Assembly: GCF_000208745.1 (NCBI RefSeq)
Contig: NC_030854.1
Span: forward strand, 34,330,943 to 34,394,942
Direction: 5' to 3'
Origin: Theobroma cacao
Taxonomy: Eukaryota > Streptophyta > Magnoliopsida > Malvales > Malvaceae
DNA: 64,000 nucleotides
The notes below the pieces were generated by a model. The model saw nothing but the letters and a program-made list of their open reading frames with translations. It was not told the DNA's origin and searched no databases. The position numbers were made by a program, and so were the translations under genes. Below, piece after piece: positions 49,400 to 63,293 of this stretch; positions within the stretch are counted from its first letter, which is position 1; every line of letters begins with the position of its first letter.

Positions 49400-51480
49400 T
49401 TAATGGATGCGAATTGGAAAAAGGTGGTTCAATCATTGTACGGTATAATCTTTATAAATTCAAATTTGAATTCGATTAAATAGTATTTTTGATTGATTTC
49501 GATTTAAATCAATATGATAAATTAATAATTTATTAAAATTTTAAGATAATATATTTAAAAGAATACATAAGTTTCACTTAATATATAAATTAATAATATT
49601 TTTATATGTATTAAATTATATATATATAGTATATATATAGTTTCAATATATATATATATATTGTGACTCAATTAGGAAGTTTTTGTAAAATACAATTCTA
49701 ATCTTATTTGTTTTCTTTTGAAATTGATTTTTTAAAATTTTATTTTTAATTTTTCTTAGTGCATTAAGAAACTCTAATATAGTATTCTTGTATTGTAAGA
49801 GAAAATTATGCACGATACATGCATATTAAGTTTAATGATTTGAAAAAATTAAAGAATATCTTAATGAATTAAGTTTTTATTAATTGAAGCATAAATTAAT
49901 AAATTAGTAATTTATTAATTAAATAAATATTTTGATTAATTAATAAAAGTTTAATATTCAAATAAGTTCCTAAACAATGTCATAAAAATCAATTTAATCT
50001 CTATTTTTTTTATTACGTTTAAATAAGTACTTAAATTTTATTTCGAATCAAATAAACCTATTTTTCTAACTATTAATTAACGAAACCGTTGGTCAACGGT
50101 ACATGTGGTACTTTTATACCACATCATCTATCATGTTACAAGATGACGTGGTATTTTAATGACGTTATTGTTATGTGACAGTGGACGTTACATTATATTA
50201 TTGATTAAGATTTATTTGTTTATTTGTTTACCTAAATATTTATTCAAAAATGATTGGTAAAAGATTTAAAACAAAAAAAAGCTAATTTTTTTTTTCATAA
50301 TCCAACAATAGATAAACTTTTTATTTATAATCTCAAAATATTAATTTATTGTGGTTTAACATTAATTCTAATGTCAATATTTGCTTTCCTCACTTGTGGC
50401 TGGCATCCACGAGAGAATGACGAATTTATTGTTCTTTTTTTCTTTCTATTTTCTAGCAAAAAAAAGGTAAAATAGCAGTCCAACAAAGGTGAATTAAAAT
50501 TTTGATCCTTCTCGAATGATCTCATTATTAAGAGAAACTATTACATAAGTCCAGAAATATCTTGTGATTTTTCCTATTGTAGAACTTTGCTAGCTTGGTC
50601 TCTCATGTGGTTGGGTGAACTTATTTTTGCAGATACACCTTAGCTGGCATATAGTGTTTTATTAGGGATGCAATTATTGAGAAGATGATATTTCCTTTGG
50701 TCTACATTTTACAAAGATTTTATTGAAAATGTAATATAAATTTTTAAAATTATCCTTTATTTATCAATTTAATTNATTTAAAGTAATAAGATATATATAT
50801 ATATATATATAAATAAATATCATTTTTTAAATTTAAATAAGAATTAACCGAATTAAGAAAACTGAACTCACCTTCAATTAAGTTTGAATTTGCAGGCCCC
50901 TACTTGCACCCATGGTTGGAACGACGAACTTTTTTCCATTTTCCTCCTTCCTCCTCGCACCGATCCCCGGATTCAAATAGTGCCCCTCTCTCCTCCTTAA
51001 GAGTTCAACTCGAGAGAGGAGCTTTTTCATTTTGATCTCATTTCACTTCCCCTTAACCATGAAGAAATAATATTTTCTCTGATCCAAGAGAGAATCACTT
51101 TCTCTCTCGTGGTGAAAATCTCATACCCAAGCATTATTACATTTGCAAAAACTTAGTATGCCAAACGAAGCAAAGTCTTTCTCGTAAAATAATTCATTTT
51201 TCTAGTACCATAAGGCAATTTAATGATTAATGATTAAAATATCAAATAGTAAAAAAATAAAATTTCACAATTAATTCAAAATAATATCCTTGTGTCATAA
51301 GTAGACATAAAGCATTTCATATATATATATATATAAATTACAGATCACTGTCTACGGATCATTCGCTTCCCAAAGGGAAAATAATAAACTTTTTTGAACA
51401 AAGTTAAAAAAGTTAATAACAAAAAACTCCGTCAACGATAAGTTGAAAAAAAGAAAAACTTATTTTTGTTTTTTTGTGTA
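49400..51480. other. AT-rich spacer between DET2-like and DRB4-like genes, with MITE-like block and one undetermined base
   Basis: TA-rich microsatellite-like stretch near 49617-49665. A block at about 49960-50250 (aaccgttggtcaacgg palindrome, paired ccacatcat/gatgacgtgg) resembles the MITE-like elements at 20952 and 38361. The single n is at 50775. A TATA-like tatatatataaa at 51480-51491 precedes the DRB start by about 60 bp and is a plausible core promoter. Confidence 0.45.
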
Positions 51481-51545
51481 TATATATATAAATCCTAGTT
51501 GTTTTGTCAGTGGAGGGAGAGCGAACAGCGGGGAGGAGAAGAAAA

Positions 51546-54500
51546 ATGTACAAGTCGAAATTGCAAGAGCTATGCCAGAAGAAAGCATGGGACTTACCAG
51601 AGTACGACACCACAAAGCAAGGGCAAGATCACAATCCTCGCTTCGAAGCTGCCGTGGTGGTCAACGGCATGTCGTTTCAGTCTCAGAATCCGGTCAGGTC
51701 TGCCAAAGAAGCCCAAAACGACGCCGCTCGTGTCGCTTTCCTTCATTTCACTTCTCCCCCTATTCCTAATCCTGGTACCACATTCTATTTGAGAAAAATC
51801 CAAACCCGAAAATATTATTTTCTTTTACTTCTGTTGGGTCCCTAAGAAAACGCGGGAAAATGTGAAGGAAACAATTGATCATGTTATTATTTATAGAAAT
51901 TTAGATGTTTTCCTTTTTTTTTTTGGTTTAATGTGAAATGAAATTGTCGAAAGTGGCGAAAAATAAAGAAACCCTAAAATTTGAATTTTATGATTTTGGG
52001 TGATTTGAAGTCCCAAGGACTTGTTTTGTTTGCGTATAATAAGCTGAATAAATAATGCTTTTTTTTTTTTTTAAATTAAGCTGAATAAACTGTGTTGATC
52101 ACAATGTTCTTGAATGGAGGTCTTTACTTTGGTTTGGTGGATCGGATTTTATAACTTTGGGAATGGATTTCGGTGTTCATTTCTGTTTTCAGCAATTCAA
52201 ATAGAAGGTAAAATTATGGTGGGTTGATATTGAGGTTTATGGATTCTAACAGGTGTTCATTGAGGTGTTGTAAGATGCTCTATGCCAAAACGAGAGGAGA
52301 TGCTCTTCTTATCTAGAGGAGAGCTAATCCTTCTTGTATCATTTTTTAATATCAATCAAATTATTGGCTTAACAAAAAATAAAAATGCAAAAAGAAGGTT
52401 AAATTTGTAGAGCTAAATGGTTGTTTTCCAAACACTAAATTAGATATCTTTTCAGTTTTCATATTAAATTAGGGTGAATATTGTAAATCAAAATGTCATG
52501 GAGAGGATAATTGATCTATGTCTTTAGTTGACAGTAAATTTTGTGGTTTTGTCTGCATTTAATTTTTTCCCTCCATTAATGCTTTGTCATATCATTTGAA
52601 TGGCCTTATCATTTGACGTTGGGAATAAGTTATCGGTAATCATTTGTGGTTTATGTAGCTTTTACATATAGAATTGAATTATAAATTGCCTTTCCAACTC
52701 ATTATTTTTCGTATGCATTGGAGCTTGTTCCTTTTCCACTTTCCCTTTTGGGTTTATTCACTAATTATTTTTCCAAATTCAATTGCCGTGATCACCTTTG
52801 GAAACTAGTGCTTGGAGCTGTAAAGTATAAAAACTGCTGTTAATTGTGAGATTTTTGATTTTATCTTTTAGGAAATAGTATGACAATTGATTGCCTTTAA
52901 GATAGTGTGGGTTTTTAATGCACCTTGTAAAGAACTGTGTTGATTTTCTCAGGTACTCTTTCATTGACGTTTCATTAGAAATCATGAGTACCGATATGGT
53001 TGTAGATCATAAAATCCTTGTTATATGCACCTCTAGCTCTTTGATTTTTTATGACTTATCAACACATTTTTTTCCTTTGTATTAAAGACTTTAAGATTTA
53101 TATTTTTTCCCCCTATGCGTACAAGTTTTCAAGTTTTATTAAATTTAGCATGCATATGCTAGAAAGTAAATTATCTTCTTATGTTTGGTTGCTGTGGTTC
53201 TTGCAGGTTCTTCTAATGTAACTGCTAATTTTGATAGTAATATTGAAAACAGAAGGACAGTGCAACCGGGAAGACAAGAAACAAATCGACTTTCTCAGGT
53301 CAATGAAACAGGCTCCGTTTGTAAAGATAATCACAGAGTTAAAGGTCAGCAATCTTCTTTTGTATGCCAAAAACCCTAATTTTCCCCACCCACACCAAAA
53401 GAAAAACTGGATATTTTGTTTGTTTAGATTTTTTTTTATCATAAAAGATGATTGAAAGTGGTTTATGTTCCCATTTGAGTGCTGGTGTCTCCTCTTGCAT
53501 TTGAGGTTAGACTTTATACCCTCAAATAGGTACTGAAAATTATACTGTTTAAGTCTCAACCTGGAGCTCAACTTTGTATTGTATCACATCTAAAACCTTT
53601 TTTTCTTTCGAGTTTTAATAAAATATATTCTACATGATACATGTTATGTTACTGGCAAGTGTGGTTGTAGATAAGCCAAGTTACTTGCTTAGCAGTCAAC
53701 AAACAAGCCAAACTCATGCCTAAAGTTAGGTTGCGTTGTTTATTAAAGCTGCACTTAGCTCATGTAGGTTTTGTAGTGTGCGGCTTGCCATCTTCATTAA
53801 TTTTCTCTTCTACTGAATGTAGCTCATAAATTTGCTTGTTTTGGCTTGATATTGTCTTCATATTCAGCAGTTTGAAGGGTTATCAAGTGAAGCTACCTAA
53901 ACTTGCCAAGTGCAAACATAGTATTTTGTTGAGCTGAGTGCAATCTTCATAGGAATTGATTTAGCTTAAGTTAGCTAGTTTGAATTCAAGTTCGGCTCTA
54001 GCTAGTGCGTTGATTGACCTAGCTAAGCTTGAAACAGTATTGACTAGACTAGCTTGATTTAGCTCCTTGTTACCGTGCTGAGAGAAAGTATTTGAAAATA
54101 GAAAAACAAAAGTTCAAAAATTTCATGTCATTGTAATGAGTTCCTGGGCTCTGCTGACTTTTTATTGATGGGAACTGGCTTAGAAAGACTGCCCTTCTGT
54201 TTTGATATGCCTGAAGTACCTCATTTAGAATTCTTATGCTTGAATCTTGGAGCCAATTAAAATTTAAAAGAAAAGCAAGAATACAGCAGAGCAGATAGTA
54301 GTAACACTGGAAACGCCTTTGATGTCTCAACTGCCTTGTTTTTAGTTATGCTTGCCGGTGTTTTCCTTAGCTTCATCCTAACATGTTATTTTTTGTTAGT
54401 CATTATTATCCTCTGACTTGGAATTGATGGCTTATAGATATCCAACACCTGTACAAGAACCAACTGCAAGTTTTTGCTCGAAAGAGAAACGTTGATCTAC

Positions 54501-56894
54501 CAGTATATTCTTGTGAGTGTGAGGGTCCTCCTCATGCAAGCCGCTTCAGGTGCAAGGTCACTTTCAATGAACAAACTTATGAGAGTTTGGAGTTCTTTCC
54601 AACAATAAAGGAAGCTGAACATGCAGCTGCAAAAATTACTTTATCGTCTTTGTCGCCAGATGCTTTTCAAGAGGTCCAGTTTGCTGATTAATGGAGCGTT
54701 TTGCCTTTGTTGCTTTGCTGTTGTTTATGATATTCTTGAAAATGTTCAGTTGTTGCACATCGCTAGAGCTTGAGTTTTTTGTCTTTGCTTTCTACTTTTT
54801 TGTTTTCTCCTTCAGGAAGACTTTAGCTTCTACAAGAACCTTTTGCAAGAATTAACTCAGAAGGAAGGTTGTCCTCTACCAGTTTACACAACAACTAGAT
54901 CTGGTGAAGCCCATGCATCGACATTTGTTTCCATTGTGGAGGTAAAAGGAAATGTTTTCACAGGACAGGAAGCAAAAACCAAGAAGCATGCAGAGGTTTT
55001 GGCAGCAAAAGTAGCTTACATGAAATTAAAAGAGCGTATGTGCCGTAAACTCCCTGTTCCCCATTTTCTTTTTGAGAAAAACAAAAATAAGAAAAAGAAA
55101 GAGACCTTTTTCAACCATACTGTTGATTGTCTATCCTTTTCATTGCCCTTTCTCATTTATATGTTTGAATTGCATTGTAAATTGGCTTTTGGAAGACACA
55201 GGAGAATGAAATTTGTTTGACCTGGATGCTCTAAGGGCATAAACATTTGAGTGCCATGGCATGCAATTCTCAAGTTTTATCACATTGTGGAGAAAGATGA
55301 TTTATGTTCAGCAAGTCCTGACAAGCAAGTAAAAGGAAAAGAAACCTTTCATTTTTTATGCCCTAAATGAATTTATTGGAGCATGAGTTTACTCAAAATA
55401 GGCAGTTTCTGTGCTGGGACCATAAAGATTTTTGTGAAACTGGAGACACTTATAACCTTTAGAACTTGCATGTTGATTCTTCTAGGGAAATTGACTCTAC
55501 TTGAAATCATTATTTTGCCTATCTTTAGCCTAGTGATAAGGCAACAGCATCTGGGGAAAGTAGGTCTTTGGTCCGAATCATAGTAGTGAAAAACAGAAGA
55601 TATATCAATTACTTGCTTCCAAGAAAGCTTGTAGGTTTGTCATATCATTGTGAATTATTTGTACGAGTACGTTAGTCTTTGGTCCCTGTTTGTGAGTATT
55701 ATGGTCAGTTCTTAATTTATTTTTCCCATTTGTGAGTAGTTAAAGTGCTTACAGTTATGCCTTCCTTTTCAGGCAAGTCAAATAGAGGCTCTATGGTTAT
55801 TAATCCTGCCTACCAAGAACGACAGGTGCCTGTGCTCTCACTTTCTCACTCACGTTCAAATGTCAATGCTGATACCCAACAGAATTTTGGACCCAAAGCC
55901 TGCACATTATTCAATCCTAGTTCAACTACAGGGGAGGATCAGCATGATGATATAGGTGATTATTCAACTGGAAACTTCTAGCATTTAATATTCAATTACA
56001 GAAAAAGTAGATGGTTGACAAGTTCCTGAAATTACATGCAAATGGTTTTGTATTTGGTGCCTTAGCTCCTTAATGATTATCTTTCTAGAAGTATTTATGC
56101 TTTGAAAAGGCCAACACTTGATGTGGATACATCATGAACTACTAGATAGATGGACCATTAGAAACCTACGTGAAAGTGGTGAGTTGAGAAGCAAATAACA
56201 ATTTGCTTCAGAGACCCATGAGTGCTGGCCTTTTCACTTGGTTAACAGCTAGGTTTTTCTCCATTACATATTCATGCGTGCTACCTTCATAATAAAAATG
56301 TCAGTTTCCTGCATTGGCAGTTTTACATAGGTGGGATACACTGCACCGTGCAAATCTTTGGTTGCTCACATGGATGAATGCAAACACTTTTGTGCATATA
56401 CATGCATACAAACACTTTTTAATTCATTAAACTAGTGTACATCTCTTTTCATTTTTGGTAGTCAAATTGTGTGCATCCTGTTGAATATTAACTTCTGATT
56501 TACATGTCTTACAGCCATGTTCCTTACAGCATTTTCATGTGAATTGCTTGCAGTTTATGGAACATTTCGCAATCATCTTCTCTCTATTCCATTCCCACAA
56601 CCAGAAATGACTACAGATTGGCAAAGTAGCTCATCCACATCTAGTCTGTATGATCCTCTTCTTCCGGAATATGACCTTTCTATGTCTAATTTGCCGTCTA
56701 ATCACTCAGCTACTACCAATTCAGTTACAAATTCAATCACAATGGAGCCTGTTGCAATGAGTACTGTACCCTGCAACAAGGTCATAGTTCATCCCCGTGT
56801 CCCAAACTTGAACTTTCCTGCTGGTAGCACTGTGCTGCCCATGAGTGATGAGAATTGGGTTGCCTTTAAGTTAGAATCTCAACCAAACCAGTGA
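51546..56894 (+). CDS. DRB4: DRB4-like double-stranded RNA-binding protein with three dsRBDs, about 461 aa
   Basis: Partner-type dsRNA-binding protein of the plant small-RNA machinery; Arabidopsis DRB4 assists DCL4 in making 21-nt siRNAs. Exons: 51546-51774, 53207-53344, 54438-54673, 54816-55035, 55773-55955, 56515-56894, totalling 1386 nt in frame. dsRBD1 covers residues 1-69 (YKSKLQELCQKK ... KEAQNDAARVAFLHF). dsRBD2 covers about 124-195 (LYKNQLQVFARKR, PPHASRFRCKVTF, EAEHAAAKI). dsRBD3 covers about 204-271 (FYKNLLQELTQKE, SGEAHASTF, TKKHAEVLAAKVAYM). As I recall it, Arabidopsis DRB4 begins with the equivalents of dsRBD2 and dsRBD3, so dsRBD1 is extra. The C-terminal 190 residues are low-complexity and unrecognised. 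The last exon has three in-frame acceptors (56515, 56530, 56554), so its start is uncertain by up to 13 residues. Confidence 0.88.
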
Positions 56895-57508
56895 CTTCTA
56901 TGAACCAAATATTTTATTGCAAATGCCACGTTTTACCATGCTTAGAATTGCGAGACCCCAGGTGAAATTTCATGTTTATGCAACTGCTTTCTGCAAACAA
57001 AAACTGATGAATAGAACATATGTAACTCGTTACATCATCTTTGCTCCAGGCTTAGCCATTTTAGGTGTTTGAAAAACTGGACAAAAGGGAAAACATCATT
57101 ATCGGCCATCTATGGATATGCCTCTTCTAGTTGCTTATGCCTAATACAGAGTTCATTTTGACTACAGGCATTCCTAGCAATTGGCAATGTGTTAGTTGAC
57201 GCCGGTAAAAGATGAGATAGGTGGGAGATTTGAGCAAGGGAAATGAGCTGTTCAAGTGCTCCCCTAATGCGTATAGGAGAGATTGAAGATTAGTAGAGAA
57301 AGAATGGGGATTTAAACCAGTATTACACTTCATTTCTGGGAGTTTAGGCACAGACCAGGCTTAAGTACGTTCCACCATAGAAATAAGAAATCTGAAAAAC
57401 CTACTTCTGCCTTGGATTGAAAATTTCTCTACAAAAATTTGGTCTAGTCAACCAAACTATAATTAAATAATAGAGCTTGAAGGACAAAAATAATGGAACC
57501 ATTGAGAA
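56895..57508. other. Spacer between convergent DRB4-like and NOM1 genes
   Basis: Contains the two 3'UTRs. The small open frame at 57127-57351 has no recognisable product. Confidence 0.5.
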
Positions 57509-60500
57509 TCACATGAGAACTCCCTCAGTGTTATTAAGGGCTTTCTTTGCAACCTTAAATTTATTATTGACTTTCTTGTTCGTTTTCACAACATACTCCT
57601 TGATGAAGAACTCCATGCCTTGTCGAAGAGGTTCAAGCTCAGGGGTGACAGCTATACGCGTGAACATGTTCCATAAAAGCTTATCAGGGTACTCAAAGAT
57701 GGCCTCAAATAGCATTCTGAAATGCATGACCCTTTTCGAGCTTAGCATCTGGGGATCACTCCACTCAACAGTTTTTAGGACTGCAAGGGAGAGAGTAAAT
57801 GAGGCAACCATTTCTGCTATGAATTTTGCTAGGTGCATTGATCTTATAAGTGGCATTGAATCCAGCTCTTTGAAATGGTCCCAGAGACAGAACTGTGAAA
57901 GCATGCCAAATTAAAGAAGGATCAAAAACGAACTTCCAAAAAGTTCATTCGGTATACAACAGTAATTCTCAAGTAAAGAAAAAAATAGGAAAAGAAAATA
58001 CCTGTAAGGTAAACTTGTGGTTTTTGTCATGCTCACACAGCTTGGCAGCAAGAACAGTGTAGTACTTGTTAAACACCTTCTCTTGCAAGCAGCACTCCAC
58101 AAGAACCCGCATAATATCTCTGTCCTGTAGATGGATGTTCAAATTAACAATTGAAGAATGAAAGAAAAAAGCATCCCTCTTTCTTAAGAAAAAAAGACTG
58201 CTCACCTGCTTTCCGGGCAAATCCAACCTTAGAAGCTTCTCAAATGCGTCGATGTAGTCTTCCCCGCTCATTATGATACAAAAGATTGCCCTCCTGCCAT
58301 CTGTATTCATTCTCTGTGCGGCAGCAAGCTCCAGCATTTTCTGTGCCTCAAGAGCCTCTTTATCAATTCTGCTGGCAACCTCTTCAACATCATTGGTTGC
58401 AGAGACCATATCCCCAGACAACCACCATTGACCCTTCTTTTCAGGATCAAGCAGCTTGCTCCATTTAAGCCCTCTTATTAAAATATCTTCAACCTTTAAC
58501 TGAAAATATCAAGAGCCATGACAATATGAACTCACAAAAAAAAAAAAAAAAGTGCACCATGAAACCTATTAATGACTTAAGAACCTCATTGAGAAAACTG
58601 ATAAAGAAATATCGGATCCTATAAATTTGCATTGAAATACAGCTGATGACAGGTAATAGTAATTTATTACATGTAGCCAGGCTAAAACTAAAAGGTCTAA
58701 TTGATTAAAGGAATTCTTGATGCAAGTTTAACTCCAAAAGGTAAAAAGGGAAAAATTCAAAAAAAAAAGGTTCCAGAAATACAAAAAGAAGCATTACCTT
58801 TTGTAACCATTTCTTGATCCGAGTGTGTTGCACCGTATCTTCCTTGGGCCTTTTCTTGTTATTTTTGATATCACATATTGTCTCAAGCATGAATTCCATC
58901 TGCAAAGCTAACAATATAAGATATCTTAAAATAGAAGAAAATTAGCACACTAGATCTAAAAGAAAACTAATAAAAAGCTTACTCTTCTGCCATTTATTTT
59001 TCCCTGGCCATCTCCAGAGGAAGCCTTTAACTCGCTCACCCTGTTTTGAACGCTAAGAATAAAATTTTTCATAGTAGCAGGATCATCACCCCTTATTTTC
59101 ATCCCACAGCCTATTCAATCAATGAAAATTCATGTTAGAAATAATTTGCTTGTCCAGAATCTAGAAATTTTTATGTACACATGCAAGTACTTCGACATTA
59201 TGCTACCATCAAATATCATACAACGATTAATTTGTGCATCATAAATTTTGCAAAAAGACGAGATAAAAATAATAATTTATTTCAATGAATAAAAAAGTAA
59301 TTGGTCAGGGAAAATTCAAAGCTTAAGCATTCTGTTCTCCATAAATGCTTTAGATATAACTTAACAATCAAATTATGAAAACAATTGAGTGAAGGTACTT
59401 GTAATAAGACTTACATTGTAAAATTGTCAGGATGGTAGAGACATCGATCTCTGTCAACCTCTTGCTCAACATGATCAGAAAATCATATATTAAATCGCTG
59501 AAAACAAACACCGGAAGTAGCTGTGAGAATAGCATTATAGAATACATCACAAGCCATATTGAAAATATATAACAAGTTAGGATATTGATAAGAAGTTAAC
59601 AACTCAGAAACAAAGACATAGTAACCATCAAGCAGCTTGTTTGAATATAATGGAACCACAAGTTAGGTGAAAAGTCACGAATATTGCCATAGACATGAGG
59701 GATTTGTACAATGCATGAAGCTCATGTGGGTCATTTGGTGACTTTTAAACTGCATTGCATGATAACAATGCCCTTGTCATTCTGACAAGGACTATTGTTG
59801 TCATTACAGTGAAAAGCAAAAGAAATAGCTAATGCTTTCAGTGACCATCATGACCCCCTCTCATCATATATGTGACCACACTGGTGATATTATAGAGACA
59901 TTAAATGATAAATAAATGCTCTTAACCATCAATTGATTCACTTCTTGGAAATGCTTTGATTGAGAGCATCTTTGCTTTACCTCAACAAAAATTTTCAGTA
60001 AAGTCAAGCATCAACATTTTTGAGAGTACCTACCTTGAGCAAACTCCAAAGATGCAGAGATAAGATAGCAAGAGAGTAAGATTTCGTAAGGAAAGATTGT
60101 CCTCTTTGAGATACTCCTCCTGACAAAGAAAAATGTTTACTTTTAGAATTGCATCAGTGCAAACAGAAATGCTCTGAAAGTCCAAATTAGGATATAAACA
60201 CCCATATGATCAATAAAAGACAGCAAATTTAACCAATCAAAAAAAAAAAAAAATGGGGAATTTTAAAGACTAAGCCTGCTTGAAGCAATAACCTTTCAAG
60301 TTAACAAATCTTGAATGTCAGTATCAATCATGAAAAGCATTTTTTTTATAGTAAGACTTGTAAGACAAGCCTGGATGACAATAAAGGCATTTAAAATAGA
60401 ACTGCTTCTTAAATTGGTTAAACATACCTCAAAAGTCTTGGCAAGTGAAGCAATAAGTTTTGCACTGAAGTCCATCCCAACTAAACAAGCCATGCCAGCA

Positions 60501-63293
60501 ACAAAGGAGGCAAAGACAGCAGCATGCCTTTACAAAGAAACAGACAACATTAACAATAAATACAACTTCTGTAAGGAGAAAAAAATGAAGTTACAATAAC
60601 AACAATAAAATAAGCTTTCTCCCACTAAATGCAGTCAGCTACATAGATCATACTGTGCACCTTGTACTCTATTAATGATCACTGTTATTCCCTCTAGAAA
60701 GTATATTATTAGTGCTGATGAATAAAATAATTATTACATCATGTGTGTACTATTCAAATAGGAAGACATAGTTTTGTATCAAAATGTACACGTGCTATCT
60801 ACAGCTACGTCATAACTGCTTCGGCTTTTATGACGAAGATAGATAAAATATAAAATAAAGGAGCAACGCTCTTCAAACAAAATTTACAAACACAGCACAT
60901 ATATAAACTGGAGATTAGAAAATATTTAGAAGGAAGATAGATAACATATAAAATAAAGCGAATAAGTTTCTTTATCATTATTCTTCTTTTAACTTGATAA
61001 TATGATGGAGAACATAAAAGTTAAAGAGAGGCAAGTCGGCTCTTAACTGTTCATTGCCTCTAGGACCATTGTAACAAGATGCCAACACCTCCTCACTGAT
61101 AATCTGTGAGCTGACACTGCGGCTAATTGACTGCAGCAGGGTAAAATGACGAAGTTTAAGTCATATTGTTTTCATTCCAAAATGAAGAAACAGAGGATAG
61201 TAGATAGGTAACTGCATACTGATTCCTTAGAAAAAACCTGTTGCTCTGATTCTACATTTTCATTGAAGCACCCGTGTCCTACACATATCTGAAAGACATG
61301 GATATAGAGGTCCAACCCCCCAAATATGAGGACATACTTAAAAGAAATGACCGTGTCCATGTCAGATACGGGACATACCCGTATCTGACATTCACAACTG
61401 AGTCTAAGTAACATAGGGAAAAACTATCACAAAATGAAAAAGTTTTGTAAACCATGAGGTGCCCTACGACATTCACACCTGAGTCTAAGTAACATAGGGA
61501 AAAACTATCACAAAATGATAAAGTTTTGTAAACCATGAGGTGCCCTACTAACAAACTCATAAATGTGGTTTCAGTAAACAGCAGTCCCCCCATCCAAACG
61601 GTGGGTACCACTTATACCAGTTTCATGCACTAAAGTTGGAACAGATAAATCAATCAGTCTAAACTCTAAAATGTTTATTTCTGAGTAAGACTACAGATAT
61701 AGATTAAATCTACTCAAAGGATTCAGAAGACAAGACACAGAGAATCATATTAAAACTAAAGGCTAGAGATAGCATAATAACATACACGAAAAATTGTGGC
61801 CATTTCACCAGTAATTGATTCCACATTAGATTCAGACAGTCTATTCAGAAGACCTGGAACATAGTAAAAAAAGCAGTAGCATGTCAAATTTAAAAATGAA
61901 AGGCAAAAATCTAAAGCTTATAAAAACTTAGTTTTCATACCTCGAACTCGTCTGCGAATTTGAGTCTGCTCCTCCGACTCATTTCTTGCGCGAGATCTCA
62001 AGCGAGGAGCAACATATTTTACATTACCCTCCATTGCAGGTGCCTTGGGTGAAGCTTCATTTAATGCTACCTCTTTGCTATGGCTTTCAGTGGGCAGGGA
62101 TACACCAAGGGCTGTCTCACCTGCCATGTTACCTTCTTGTCCTTGCTGCAAAAACTTTCTGTTCCTGCGTCTCTTACGTGCTGGCACCTTTGCAAGAATA
62201 TCTTCGAATGCCATCTCTGCATTGTCCTCCAGCTCGGAAGCTGCAATGGTTGAGTCATCTGCAATATCATCTTCGAAAGCCTGGTCTGCTGATTTTTTCT
62301 TCTTATGCTTCTTACTAGAAGTAGGGTTCACAGTTCTCTCATCAGAAAACCGTTCAGTATCTGGGACTTCTTCATCCCAAGATTCAAGAACAGATGGAAC
62401 ATCTTCAAATAACATATTGAGGTCATCATCATCTCCCCTTAATTTACCATCTTTCACCTTGAGTTTCTTTGCAAGTTTCCTCTCCAATTCCAAGTCCTTT
62501 TGTGCAAGCATGGCAGCATTCGGCGTCTCCATTTCAAGATACTCTTCAAACTTAGTCTTCGAAGTTCTTTTCAAGCTCTTCTTTCCTTTAACCATCTTTG
62601 ATTCATTAAAATCATGATCTTCCTCAAGCTTCAATTTACTCTCTGCTTTACTTGGAATGGTGGAGTGCTCACTAGCTTGTTGCACAATTTCATTTTCTTT
62701 AAGAAACCGAGTTTGTGAATTCTTTATTTTGTTCCCCTTTTTTGACTTTACGTCTCTTAATTGTCTCTCCATCCTCTGAGATTTCTGTAATTATAAAATT
62801 AACATCATATAACTGAAAAAATAATGCTACTTGCCTCACCGCTTTTCTCCAAACTATTTTCACTCCCTGATGTGACATATAATTATGGGATAATTGCAAA
62901 CGTGCGATCTGCTAATTCACGCGTGGATATTTAAATTCTCAATTAAAATGTTTGAAGTTAACCAATAAATTATTGTCATGTCAGGTAGGCCAAACACAAT
63001 TTTGTAGAAGAAAAAAAAGAAAAAATTTTGTATGCCTCTGAAGAATAAGCAAGAAGAAAGAAAAAGATTAAATTCTACCTGATCTTGGAGCCATGAGTCA
63101 TGTTTTTGCTTATTATGTGCTAATCGAGCTTCTTTTCGCTTTTCTCGGCGTGACTTACTCTCTGTGGCAGAATCAAAACAACATGAAAAAATATTCTTTG
63201 TAATCTTTCAACCCAAAAAAAAAAACCTACTTTACAAAAAAAGAAAAAGAAAATCAATAACAGTAAACTAACCAATAAAAATTGCTTACCCAT
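57509..63293 (-). CDS. NOM1: NOM1/SGD1-type nucleolar MIF4G and MA3 domain protein, 793 aa
   Basis: Nucleolar factor of small-subunit (18S) rRNA maturation; the yeast orthologue SGD1 is essential, and the MIF4G domain binds the eIF4A-like helicase. Minus-strand coding exons: 63293-63290, 63161-63079, 62784-61941, 61853-61786, 61130-61048, 60527-60428, 60119-60034, 59497-59415, 59110-58983, 58899-58798, 58499-58206, 58124-58002, 57892-57509, totalling 2382 nt in frame. The start MESKSRREKRKEARLAHNK is basic. A long Lys/Glu/Asp-rich tail is followed by KYVAPRLRSRARNESEEQTQ leading into MIF4G (about 310-510). MA3 is about 596-712 (RRAIFCIIMSGEDYIDAFEK ... CLWDHFKELD). The first coding exon carries only ATGG. 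A 5'UTR intron is likely at 63328-63681. Confidence 0.95.
61387..61549. repeat. 81-bp tandem duplication in a NOM1 intron
   Basis: The unit gacattcaca...gccctac occurs twice in tandem (61387-61467 and 61468-61549). The copies differ at two substitutions and one A in a poly-A run, so the duplication is recent. It lies between coding exons 4 and 5. Confidence 0.95.

Noticed and set aside
61986..62617. Long plus-strand open frames over NOM1 exon 3
   Set aside because: Antisense shadows of the Ser/Lys/Glu-rich coding exon, with no family similarity.
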